A stretch of 64,000 nucleotides of DNA from Nonomuraea rubra (GTDB lineage: Bacteria > Actinomycetota > Actinomycetes > Streptosporangiales > Streptosporangiaceae): assembly GCF_014207985.1 (NCBI RefSeq), contig NZ_JACHMI010000001.1, positions 3,641,001 to 3,705,000 of the forward strand, written 5' to 3'. The notes under the pieces were generated by a model, which was not told the DNA's origin, made no database searches, and was given only the letters and a program-made list of their open reading frames with translations. Positions 43,911 to 51,541 of the stretch are shown here, piece after piece (position 1 is the first letter of the stretch; each line of letters opens with the position of its first letter). The translations under genes were made by a program, and so were the position numbers.

Positions 43911-46040
43911 TCACGGCTCGGTGAACGTGTCGCGCAGGAGCAGGACGGCGATGTCGTCCGTGCGCCGCTCGATCGTGGCCGGCTCGATGAGCGTCTCCGC
44001 CAGGTCGTGCAGGGGCTGGCCGGGCGCGGGAGCGAAGCGGCCGGCCAGGGCGGCGATGGCGTCGCCCAGGTCGAGCCCCGGCTCCTCGATGAGGCCGTCG
44101 GTGTAGAGGGTCAAGACCGCGCCGGGCTCCATGGGCAGGGTCGTGGTCGCGTACTCGGCCTCGGGGTCGATGCCGAGCAGCAGGCCGGGGGCGGTGTCGA
44201 TGACCCGGGCCGGGGCGCCGGGCCGGCCCAGCACCGGCGGCAGGTGGCCGGCGCTGGACAGGCACGCGGTGTGCCTGCGCAGGTCGAAGCAGACGTACAG
44301 GCAACTGGTGAAGCGGTCGGGCGCCAGCTCGACCAGCAGCCGGTTGGTGTGCGCGAGCACGTCGCCGGCGCTGCCGCCGGCCGTGGCGTGGGCGCGGATG
44401 GCGGTGCGTACCTGGCCCATGAGCGCGGCGGCGGTCACGTCGTGCCCCTGCACGTCGCCGATGACGGCCGCGGCCATGGTGTCGCTGAGGCGGATCAGGT
44501 CGTAGAAGTCGCCGCCGATGTCCATGCCGGGGGTGGCGGGCACGTACCTGGCGGCCACGTCGAGGCCGGGGATCCGCGGCAGCTCATGGGGCAGCAGGCT
44601 CGACTGCAGGCACTGGGCGACCTGGTGCTTGACGTCGTAGAGCCGGGCGCGCTCGAAGGCCTGGGCGATCAGCCCGGTGAGCGCGGTGAGCGTGGCCCGC
44701 TCCTGGGTGCTGAACCGGTGCGGCCGGTCGTAGGCGAGGATGCACGTGCCGATCGGCCGGCCGGAGGTGACCAGCGGCAGGAACGCCCAGGCGCACATGT
44801 CGTCGGAGCGGATGGCGTCCGGGTAGGCGGCGCGCAACTGGTCCCAGTTGGAGAAGAACGCCGGCTTGCCCGGGTTGAACGGCCGGCCGGTGGGCGCGAC
44901 GGGGATGACCGGCCGGCCGTCGAACTCGTCGATCGCCCGCCGGCTGTAGCCGCGAGAGGCGGCCACCCGCAGCCGCCCGCCCTTGGAGGTGAGGATGGCC
45001 AGCGCCTGCACGTTGTAGACGGGCATGACGTGGTCGGCGACCAGGTCGAGCACCTCCTGGGCGGTCACCGCCCTGGCCAGCGCGGTGGCGAGCAGCAGGA
45101 CGTCGTGCACCGCGATGACCTGCAGCGTGGGGTCGCCGCCCGTGACGGGGTCGGGCGAGGAGCCGGGGGACACCGCGCCCGGGGTGATGCGCAGGGTGAT
45201 GCCGGTCAGGCCGGGGAACAGGCAGAACGACAGCTGCCTGCCGGCGGGGCCGCGGGTGGCGAACCGGGTGGTCTGCCGGGCGATGATCGCGGCGCGGTAA
45301 CGGTCCTCGTACGCGGGGTCGGCCAGCCACGGCAGCACCTCCCACAGGCGCCTGCCGAGCAGCGCGGACGGGGTAACCCCGAGCAGGTCGGCGGCCGGGG
45401 CGCTGACCAGCGTCGCGCGGCCCTCCACGTCGAGCATGCAGTAGCCCTCGGGCAGCCGGTTGAGGCACTCCAGGGCGACGAGGTCGGCGCGCGGGTCCGT
45501 CGGGCGCACGGGCCGCGGGCCGAGGAGCCGCGGCTGGGACCCGGCCTTGATCGGCCGTCCTCGCAGGCCCGCCTCCCGCACCAGCTCGCCGATCGTGGCG
45601 CAGGCCCTGTCGACGATGTCGCGCTGGCGGCGGCCGAGCTCCGACGACTGGCCGGCCGGCCACAGCAGCATGAACCCGCCCTGCACCTCACCCCCGGCGC
45701 AGATGGGCGACAGGACGGCGGCGAACGGATACGGCAGCGCCAGCGCCGCCGCGGGGAACTCGCGGGCCAGGTGCTCGCGCCCGCTGATCCAGATCAGCCG
45801 CAGCTCGTGGACCGCCACGGCGATCGGCACCGGGTCCCTCGTCCTGACCCTGGACCACGCCCTGGCGATCGGCGCGGGCAGGCCGACCTCGGAGGCCATC
45901 TGCAGGATCTGGCCGGTGTCGTCCAGCAGGTAGGCGGCGCCGATGTGCGCGCCGCAGCTGACGACGGCCTCGATCAGCAGCTCGTCCAGGCGGGACGAAC
46001 CGTTCGCCGCGCCAGGAGCCGGGACGTCCTCCTCCCGCAC
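43911..46040 (-). CDS. SpoIIE-type PP2C phosphatase with GAF-PAS-GAF sensor region
   Basis: A 709-residue cytoplasmic protein. Sensor part: GAF-like domain (about 12-155), PAS domain (about 190-300, with LPEGYCMLDVEGRATLVSAP) and second GAF (about 312-455). Phosphatase part (480-709): PATPGMDIGGDFYDLIRL, VIGDVQGHDVTAAALMG, LTLYTDGLIEEPG and RTDDIAVLLLRD, with the metal-binding Asp residues intact. Such proteins dephosphorylate anti-anti-sigma proteins in response to signals. No STAS partner is adjacent; the RsbW-like gene at 19.6 kb is the nearest candidate network member. GTG 46040 is the first start before the GAF domain; its ribosome site (GAGG) is close. Confidence 0.9.
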   Translation of the reverse strand: MREEDVPAPGAANGSSRLDELLIEAVVSCGAHIGAAYLLDDTGQILQMASEVGLPAPIARAWSRVRTRDPVPIAVAVHELRLIWISGREHLAREFPAAALALPYPFAAVLSPICAGGEVQGGFMLLWPAGQSSELGRRQRDIVDRACATIGELVREAGLRGRPIKAGSQPRLLGPRPVRPTDPRADLVALECLNRLPEGYCMLDVEGRATLVSAPAADLLGVTPSALLGRRLWEVLPWLADPAYEDRYRAAIIARQTTRFATRGPAGRQLSFCLFPGLTGITLRITPGAVSPGSSPDPVTGGDPTLQVIAVHDVLLLATALARAVTAQEVLDLVADHVMPVYNVQALAILTSKGGRLRVAASRGYSRRAIDEFDGRPVIPVAPTGRPFNPGKPAFFSNWDQLRAAYPDAIRSDDMCAWAFLPLVTSGRPIGTCILAYDRPHRFSTQERATLTALTGLIAQAFERARLYDVKHQVAQCLQSSLLPHELPRIPGLDVAARYVPATPGMDIGGDFYDLIRLSDTMAAAVIGDVQGHDVTAAALMGQVRTAIRAHATAGGSAGDVLAHTNRLLVELAPDRFTSCLYVCFDLRRHTACLSSAGHLPPVLGRPGAPARVIDTAPGLLLGIDPEAEYATTTLPMEPGAVLTLYTDGLIEEPGLDLGDAIAALAGRFAPAPGQPLHDLAETLIEPATIERRTDDIAVLLLRDTFTEP

Positions 46041-46057
46041 CGCCTCAGCTAGCCCTG

Positions 46058-46072
46058 CTCACGTACCGTGAG
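46058..46072. promoter_or_regulatory. Inverted repeat upstream of the phosphatase gene
   Basis: CTCACG-TAC-CGTGAG is a perfect 6-bp inverted repeat 18 bases upstream of the start. Confidence 0.35.
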
Positions 46073-46156
46073 TGCGCTATCCGCACGAAATCACCCATAC
46101 GGGCAGGTTACACGTGAATGTGTAGTGGTTTGGTTACGTTCCGCCCATATTCGTGA

Positions 46157-46870
46157 TCAGGTGGTGAAGAGGTAGTTGCGCCACCGCCTGCTCACCGTGT
46201 CCGTGCGGCTCCACCGTCCGCCGCTCCAGACGCGCATCCGGTAGCCGCGCCCGGTCAGCGACGCCGCCACCTCGGCGGCCGTCCCGCCGTACTTGCCCAG
46301 GTGCCGCTCCTCGATCTCCAGCAGCAGGGCAGGGCGGTGCTGCTCGATGGTCCACGCCGCCCCCTCCAGCACGACCGGCTCGAACCCCTCGACGTCCACC
46401 TTCATGAAGTCCACCCGGGAGAGCTCCCGCAGCTCGCACACCCGGTCCACGGTGTGCACGGCCACCTCCAGCGTCCTGCCGGCGGCGAGCCGGAAGGGGG
46501 TCTTGAGCCCCTCGTCGAGGTGGGCCCAGCCGTGGATGGGCAGGCCGAAGCGGTACGGCAGCCGCAGCCGGGTCCACCCGGTGGACGCGCCCATCGCCGC
46601 GTTGGTGACCCGCACGTTGCGCGCCCCCGAGGCCCGCACCCCCATCTCCAGCAGCCGGTACGGCACCGGCAGCGGCTCGAAGCTGTGCACCTGCCCCGCC
46701 GGGCCCGCCAGCCTGGCCAGCGGATAGGTGTACATCCCGTACGCGGCCCCGATGTCGAAGCAGACCGCGCCCGGCCGGACGAACCCGGCCAGCCCCAGCA
46801 ACTCCGGCTCGCTCAGCGAGACCCGCGCCCCTGCCCGCAGCAGCCCTGCCGCGGCACCCAATCTGATCAT
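46157..46870 (-). CDS. FkbM family methyltransferase
   Basis: A 237-residue SAM-dependent methyltransferase. Motif I VCFDIGAAYGMYTYPLARL (residue 36 on), SFEPLPVPYRLLEM, and the FkbM signature DFMKVDVEGFEPVVLEGA near 155, followed by LLLEIEERHL. Family members O-methylate sugars or polyketides. C-terminal RRWRNYLFTT is basic-aromatic and could bind membrane or glycan. No glycan gene is adjacent. It follows the response regulator by 41 bases on the same strand. Confidence 0.87.
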   Translation of the reverse strand: MIRLGAAAGLLRAGARVSLSEPELLGLAGFVRPGAVCFDIGAAYGMYTYPLARLAGPAGQVHSFEPLPVPYRLLEMGVRASGARNVRVTNAAMGASTGWTRLRLPYRFGLPIHGWAHLDEGLKTPFRLAAGRTLEVAVHTVDRVCELRELSRVDFMKVDVEGFEPVVLEGAAWTIEQHRPALLLEIEERHLGKYGGTAAEVAASLTGRGYRMRVWSGGRWSRTDTVSRRWRNYLFTT

Positions 46871-46911
46871 GCGCCGAGACTAGGAACGGGAAGGGGCGGG
46901 CCGGATCCCCC

Positions 46912-47607
46912 TCAGGAGCGCAGCCGCCGGCCTCGCCGTGCCTCCGCGGGGGGAGCGCCCGGCACCACGAGGCCACTCTCGTAGGCGAGCACCACCGCCT
47001 GCGCCCGGTCCCGCAGCCCCAGCTTGGTGAAGATGCGGCCCACGTGCGACTTCACCGTCTCCGCCGCGATGGTCAGCTCCGCCGCGATCTCCGCGTTGGC
47101 CAGCCCGGACGCCACCAGCCTGAGCACCTCCCGCTCCCGGGCGGTCAGCGCGTTCAGCCGCAGCGCCTCCCGCTCGTCGATGGGCCGCCTGGCCGCGAAC
47201 TCCTCGATGAGCCTGCGCGTGACCGAAGGGGCGAGCAGCGCCTCGCCGCCGGCGACGACGCGGACGGCGGTGATCAGGTCTTCCGGGGGCGCGTCCTTCA
47301 GCAGGAAGCCGCTGGCCCCGCCGCGCAGGGCCGCGTAGACGTAGTCGTCGATGTCGAACGTGGTCAGGATCAGCACCTTCGTCTCCCGGCCCGCGTCCGT
47401 GATGCGCCGGGTGGCCTCCAGGCCGTCGAGGTTCGGCATGCGGACGTCCATGAGCACGACGTCGGGCCGCAGGTCGCGGGCCGCCGCCACCGCCTCCAGG
47501 CCGTCCGCGGCCTGCCCGACCACCCGCACGTCCGGCTGCGCGGCCAGCAGCGAGGCGAACCCGGCCCTGATCATCGCCTGGTCGTCGGCGACGAGCACCG
47601 TGATCAT
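46912..47607 (-). CDS. NarL/LuxR-type response regulator
   Basis: A 231-residue regulator: receiver VLVADDQAMIRAGFASLL, Asp in VVLMDVRMPNLDGLEA, Lys in GFLLKDAPPEDL; LuxR-type domain LTAREREVLRLVASGLANAE and AETVKSHVGRIFTKLGL. ATG 47607 overlaps the kinase stop by one base (TGATG). Partner of the kinase just upstream. Confidence 0.93.
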   Translation of the reverse strand: MITVLVADDQAMIRAGFASLLAAQPDVRVVGQAADGLEAVAAARDLRPDVVLMDVRMPNLDGLEATRRITDAGRETKVLILTTFDIDDYVYAALRGGASGFLLKDAPPEDLITAVRVVAGGEALLAPSVTRRLIEEFAARRPIDEREALRLNALTAREREVLRLVASGLANAEIAAELTIAAETVKSHVGRIFTKLGLRDRAQAVVLAYESGLVVPGAPPAEARRGRRLRS

Positions 47608-48821
47608 CAAGCGTCTCCTCCCGGCGGCGCCGCCACCGACTCCCACGGCAGCTCCGCGCGCACGGCGAAGCCGCCCCCTTCCGTCGCTCCCGCGGTGAAG
47701 CCGCCGCCCAGCGCCGCCACCCGCTCCCGCATGCCGATCAGCCCGAGCCCGGAGCCGTCCGCCGCCGTGCCTGGCCGCGCGGGCGGCTCGTTCTCGACGA
47801 TCACGGTCAGGCCGCCGGCGCCGTCGCCGACGGTGACGGTGGTCCTGGCGCCGGGCGCGTGCCGTACGACGTTGCTCAGCGCCTCCTGCACGATCCGGTA
47901 CGCCGTCAGCGACGCCACCGGCGACGGCGACGGCACCGGGTCGCCGATCGCGGTCTCGACGGGCACACCGGCCCGCCGTACCGACTCCACGAGCCTGCCG
48001 AGGTCGGCCAGGCTCGGCTGCGGCTCGGTGCGGGCCGCCTCGCCGGAGCCGCGCAGCGCGCCGAGCAGGTGCCGCATGTCGCGCAGCGACTCGCGGGCGG
48101 CGGCGTTGATGGCCGCGAACTCCCGCGCGGCCGCCTCGCCCACCCCGCCCTCGATCCGGTACGGCGCGCTGGCCGCCTGCACCGCGATCACCGACATGTG
48201 GTGGGCCACCACGTCGTGCAGCTCCCTGGCGATGCGCGAGCGCTCCTCCAGCAGCCGCCGCCGCCCCAGCTCCTCGGCCACCCGCAGGGTGCTCAGCCGC
48301 ATGGCCCGCCTGGCGTGCCCCAGGACGACGGCGACCAGGAGGGCCAGCACCCAGCTCAGCATGCCCATGGCCAGCCGCTGGCCGTCCACGCCGAGCAGCG
48401 CCGCCACGGCGCCCACCGCCGCCGTGGTCACGGCGAACGCGCCCGCGGTCACCCACAGGGGCGACGACAGCGCCACCACGTACATCACCGCGAACTGCGC
48501 CAGCAGCTGGTGGATCAGCCACGGCTGGACCATCAGGGGGCTCCCCAGCACGATCCCCATGCCGCCGAGCAGCACCTGCACCACCACCATCGCGGCCCAG
48601 CCGGCCATCGGCCGGTACCACGCCAGCAACACCGGCCCGGCGAGCAGGACGGCGGCCACCACGGCCAGCGCGCCGAAGTCCGGGCCCGTCACCAGCATCA
48701 GCGCGTCCACGACGAGGACCGCGCCGGCCGCCGCGACGAACGTCCCGCGCCGCGCGACCGGCCGCCCGGTGCCCGGCGAGTCAGGCACCCGGATGCCGCG
48801 TAACCGGCCCAGAACCCCCAT
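47607..48821 (-). CDS. NarL-type sensor histidine kinase
   Basis: A 404-residue kinase with about five membrane helices (26-170) and no large sensor domain. HisKA_3 region LEERSRIARELHDVVAHHM (His202) and HATPase domain IVQEALSNVVRHAPGARTTV, GSGLGLIGMRERVAALGG. Of the family that senses membrane or cell-wall state in actinobacteria. It lies ten bases after a TetR gene on the same strand, so TetR, kinase and regulator are probably one operon. Confidence 0.92.
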   Translation of the reverse strand: MGVLGRLRGIRVPDSPGTGRPVARRGTFVAAAGAVLVVDALMLVTGPDFGALAVVAAVLLAGPVLLAWYRPMAGWAAMVVVQVLLGGMGIVLGSPLMVQPWLIHQLLAQFAVMYVVALSSPLWVTAGAFAVTTAAVGAVAALLGVDGQRLAMGMLSWVLALLVAVVLGHARRAMRLSTLRVAEELGRRRLLEERSRIARELHDVVAHHMSVIAVQAASAPYRIEGGVGEAAAREFAAINAAARESLRDMRHLLGALRGSGEAARTEPQPSLADLGRLVESVRRAGVPVETAIGDPVPSPSPVASLTAYRIVQEALSNVVRHAPGARTTVTVGDGAGGLTVIVENEPPARPGTAADGSGLGLIGMRERVAALGGGFTAGATEGGGFAVRAELPWESVAAPPGGDA

Positions 48822-48831
48822 GAACCTCAGC

Positions 48832-49479
48832 CTATGGGCTGGGCGCGCGCTCGCCGGCCCGGTGGTCGGGCAGGCCCAGCGCGCGGCCGAGCATCAGGTG
48901 CATGTGGTCGCGGAAGCGCCGCAGCTGGTGCTCGTCCTCGCTGCCGCGCCGGTAGCCGCTGCCGTTCAGCACCCCGCTGAGCACGAAGCCGTGGATGCAC
49001 CAGACCAGCGTGTACGTGGTGTGCAGCGGGTCCGCGCCCGCCGCCTCGGCCAGCGTGTCGACGCCCTCCACGATGTACTGCGTCAGCGGCTGGGCGTTCT
49101 CCGCCTCCAGGTCGATGATGTCGCTGGCGTCGGACAGCCAGCGGTGCATCCACAGCGCGGGCAGCTCGGGATGGGCCACGCAGAAGTCGATGTAGCCGTC
49201 GATGAAGTCGTGCAGCGCCGGCGCCCAGCGCTCGGGCGGGGCCGCCATCAGCGCGTCGACATGCGGCGTGACGGCCTCCGCGAACAGGTTGCGAACCTGC
49301 TCCATGACCGCCAGGTAGAGCTCGCGCTTGCCGGTGAAGTGGGCGCCGAGCTCCTCCTGGCTCACCCCGGCCGCCTCGGCGACCTGCGCGACGGAGGAGC
49401 TGTCGTAGCCGAGCGCGGAGAACAGCCTGGTGGCGGTCCGCAGAATCAGCTCCCGCCCGTCGCCGTCTGCAGAGTCCAT
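48832..49479 (-). CDS. TetR family regulator
   Basis: A 215-residue regulator with N-terminal HTH (RELILRTATRLFSALGYDSS, SVAQVAEAAGVSQEELGAHF) and an all-helical C-terminal ligand domain. Phe replaces the usual Tyr in GAHFTGKRELY. Divergent from the SGNH hydrolase gene with two inverted repeats between, and followed closely by the kinase/regulator pair. It may control both. Confidence 0.88.
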   Translation of the reverse strand: MDSADGDGRELILRTATRLFSALGYDSSSVAQVAEAAGVSQEELGAHFTGKRELYLAVMEQVRNLFAEAVTPHVDALMAAPPERWAPALHDFIDGYIDFCVAHPELPALWMHRWLSDASDIIDLEAENAQPLTQYIVEGVDTLAEAAGADPLHTTYTLVWCIHGFVLSGVLNGSGYRRGSEDEHQLRRFRDHMHLMLGRALGLPDHRAGERAPSP

Positions 49480-49517
49480 GGTGGCGACCCTAGGCGTGAA
49501 GGGCCGCCGTACCTATG

Positions 49518-49532
49518 ACTTGATCGACAAGT
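49518..49532. promoter_or_regulatory. Inverted repeat near the TetR promoter
   Basis: ACTTG-ATCGA-CAAGT, perfect 5-bp arms, 39 bases upstream of the TetR start; candidate autoregulatory site. Confidence 0.35.
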
Positions 49533-49565
49533 GCCGGTAAAAACCGTGACCCGGGGAGAGGAGGC

Positions 49566-49600
49566 GGCGAAACGTTCGCTATCGTGCCGAAAGTTTCGCC
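49566..49600. promoter_or_regulatory. Long inverted repeat bracketing the SGNH gene -10
   Basis: GGCGAAAC (49566-49573) and GTTTCGCC (49593-49600) are perfect 8-bp arms around 19 bases that include TATCGT (49580-49585), a plausible -10 for the SGNH gene 37 bases downstream. Confidence 0.5.
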
Positions 49601-49621
49601 TACCGAGTGGAGCCGCCCCTC

Positions 49622-50818
49622 ATGTCCCTGTCGCCCCCGTTCAGCCCGCCGACCGGCCGCTGGGTCACCACGTGGACGGCGATGCCCCAGCTCACCGAGC
49701 CGGACAACATGCCGCCCCCGCCGTACGCCAAGGAGGGGCTGACCCTGGCGGACACCACGCTGCGGCAGACGCTGCGCGTGTCCCTGGGCGGGCGACGGGT
49801 GCGGCTGCGGCTGTCCAACACGTTCGGGGGCGCGCCGCTCCCGATCACCCGCGTGGCCGTGGCGCTGCCGCTGAACGGTTCGGCGGGGGTGAGCGGCATC
49901 CGGGCGGAGACGTCCCGGCCTGTCACGTTCTCCGGCCGTGCCTCCACCACCGTCCCGGCCGGGGCGCACGTCGTGTCCGATCCGGTGGAGCTCGACGTGC
50001 GCCCCGGCGCGGTGCTGACCGTGACCGTCCACCTCGACCGCGGCCTGGCCTCCTCCGCCCTCACCTCGCACCCCGGCTCCAGGACCACCTCCCACCTGGC
50101 CACCGGCGACCACGTGGACGCCGCCGACCTGCCCGCCGCCACCCCCGTCGACCACTGGTACCTGCTCAGCGGCGCCGAGGTCTGGTCCGAGCCGGGCGCG
50201 GCGACGCTCGTCCTGCTGGGCGACTCGCTGACCGACGGCCGCGGCTCCACCACCAACGGCAACGACCGCTGGCCCGACCTGCTCTTCGACCGGCTCCCGC
50301 CCGGCGTCGCCGTCGCCAACCAGGGCGCCGGGGGCAACCGGGTGCTGAACGACGGCCTCGGGCCCAGTGCCCTGGCCCGGCTGGACCGGGACGTCCTCGC
50401 CCAGAGCGCCGCCCGCTGGCTCGTCGTCTTCGAGGGCGTCAACGACCTCGGCACCGCGCCGGCCACCCGGGCGGCCCAGCGGGAGGTGGTGGCGGACCTG
50501 CTCGCCGCCTACGAGCAGATCGCCGTCCGCGCCCACGCTCGCGACCTGCTCGTGTACGGGGCCACGCTGACGCCGTTCGGGGGCAGCGACCCGTACGACG
50601 ACCCCGAGGGGCACCGGGAGGAGGCCAGGCAGGCGGTCAACGCGTGGATCCGCGGCGGGGGGCCGTACGACGCGGTGATCGACTTCGATCGGGCGGTGCG
50701 CGATCCGGCCGAGCCCCGCCGGCTGGCGGCGGCGTACGACGAGGGCGACCACCTCCACCTGAGCCCGGCGGGTTACCGCGCGCTGGCCGAGGCCGTCCCG
50801 CTCACGCTGTTCCGCTGA
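49622..50818 (+). CDS. SGNH/GDSL hydrolase
   Basis: A 398-residue serine esterase/lipase-fold protein. N-terminal 175 residues are a beta-rich domain (TLRQTLRVSLGGRRVRLRLS) as in actinobacterial two-domain SGNH proteins; the catalytic domain has VLLGDSLTDGRGS (block I Ser, near 201), GAGGNRVLND (Gly), VFEGVNDLG (Asn) and GDHLHLSPAGY (Asp/His). No signal peptide is evident at either possible start. ATG 49622 has GGAG nine bases upstream; GTG 49607 is an alternative. Substrate unknown, probably an acylated sugar or lipid. Confidence 0.88.
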   Translation: MSLSPPFSPPTGRWVTTWTAMPQLTEPDNMPPPPYAKEGLTLADTTLRQTLRVSLGGRRVRLRLSNTFGGAPLPITRVAVALPLNGSAGVSGIRAETSRPVTFSGRASTTVPAGAHVVSDPVELDVRPGAVLTVTVHLDRGLASSALTSHPGSRTTSHLATGDHVDAADLPAATPVDHWYLLSGAEVWSEPGAATLVLLGDSLTDGRGSTTNGNDRWPDLLFDRLPPGVAVANQGAGGNRVLNDGLGPSALARLDRDVLAQSAARWLVVFEGVNDLGTAPATRAAQREVVADLLAAYEQIAVRAHARDLLVYGATLTPFGGSDPYDDPEGHREEARQAVNAWIRGGGPYDAVIDFDRAVRDPAEPRRLAAAYDEGDHLHLSPAGYRALAEAVPLTLFR

Positions 50819-50831
50819 CGCTGTTCCGCTG
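50804..50831. repeat. 14-bp tandem duplication at the SGNH gene end
   Basis: ACGCTGTTCCGCTG occurs twice without change (50804-50817 and 50818-50831); the first copy holds the last codons of the SGNH gene. Confidence 0.85.
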
Positions 50832-50887
50832 AGCCGCGCCCGACGCGGCCGCGTCAGGTGAGCCGCGCCTCTCGCGGTCGCGTCAGG
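50830..50887. repeat. 29-bp tandem duplication between convergent genes
   Basis: Units 50830-50858 and 50859-50887 match at 25 of 29 positions. The second unit contains the stop codon of the opposite-strand TetR gene. Confidence 0.8.
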
Positions 50888-51488
50888 CGAGGACGCGGTC
50901 GAGCCCGTCCTCGAACCGTTCGTCGAACGTGCCCTCCGTGAGGTGGCCGGCGGCCTCGCTGAGGGCGGGATAGGAGCCGGCGGCCACGGCGGCGCGCAGC
51001 CGGGCCTCGTCCGCCTCCGCCATGCCCTGCTCCTCCTGCGTGAGGCCGAGCGTGAAGTACACCATCGCGGTCAGCGTCCAGGCCGCCTCCCGCGCGGACG
51101 CGCCGCCGGACATCAGGGCCGCGAGGACCGCGTCCGAGAAGCGCAGGGTGGCCGGCTCGGCGGCGTAGGTGCCCGCCACCAGCGCGGCGCCGTCGCGGTG
51201 CCGCAGCAGCGCGCCGCGATAGCGCCGCATCAGCTCCCTGGCCCGCTCCGGCGCGGCCTCCGGCAGGCCGTCCAGGGAGATCTCGCCGACGATCGCGTCG
51301 GCCATCAGCTCCAGCAGCCTGGACTTGGTCTTGACGTGCCAGAGCACGGTGTTCATCCGCACGTCGAGCAGGCTCGCCACGGCCCGCGTGGAGACGGCCT
51401 CCAGCCCCTGGCCGTCCAGCAGTCGCAGGGCCGCCGCCACGACGGTGCCGGGGTCCAGGCGGTCGGCCCGGGGTTGCCTTTTGGTCAC
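50883..51488 (-). CDS. TetR family regulator with TetR-type C-terminal domain
   Basis: A 201-residue regulator: HTH VVAAALRLLDGQGLEAVSTR, AVASLLDVRMNTVLWHVKTK (recognition helix with NTVLWHVK), then a tetracycline-repressor-like ligand domain (TAMVYFTLGLTQEEQGM). It is divergent from a FAD monooxygenase gene with 53 bases between, and two TTGGTC..GACC dyads flank that gap; the first covers its own start. It most likely represses the monooxygenase until a drug-like ligand binds. Confidence 0.9.
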   Translation of the reverse strand: MTKRQPRADRLDPGTVVAAALRLLDGQGLEAVSTRAVASLLDVRMNTVLWHVKTKSRLLELMADAIVGEISLDGLPEAAPERARELMRRYRGALLRHRDGAALVAGTYAAEPATLRFSDAVLAALMSGGASAREAAWTLTAMVYFTLGLTQEEQGMAEADEARLRAAVAAGSYPALSEAAGHLTEGTFDERFEDGLDRVLA

Positions 51489-51495
51489 TGACCTA
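51481..51495. promoter_or_regulatory. TetR operator copy 1
   Basis: TTGGTC-ACT-GACCTA, an inverted repeat with one mismatch, overlapping the GTG start of the tetR gene. Confidence 0.6.
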
Positions 51496-51514
51496 GTTTA
51501 CTCGGGCTCCGTAA

Positions 51515-51529
51515 TTGGTCAGCGACCAA
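51515..51529. promoter_or_regulatory. TetR operator copy 2
   Basis: TTGGTC-AGC-GACCAA, perfect 6-bp inverted repeat 34 bases from copy 1 and 13 bases before the monooxygenase start. The CTGACC of the minus strand within it, with TAAACT 16 bases on, could be the tetR promoter. Confidence 0.65.
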
Positions 51530-51541
51530 GAAGGTGGTGTG

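Noticed and set aside
43881..43920. Two 14-base CGGGTCACGRCTCG copies near the phosphatase gene end
   Set aside because: Short, one mismatch and spaced by 12 other bases; too weak to add as a third tail duplication.
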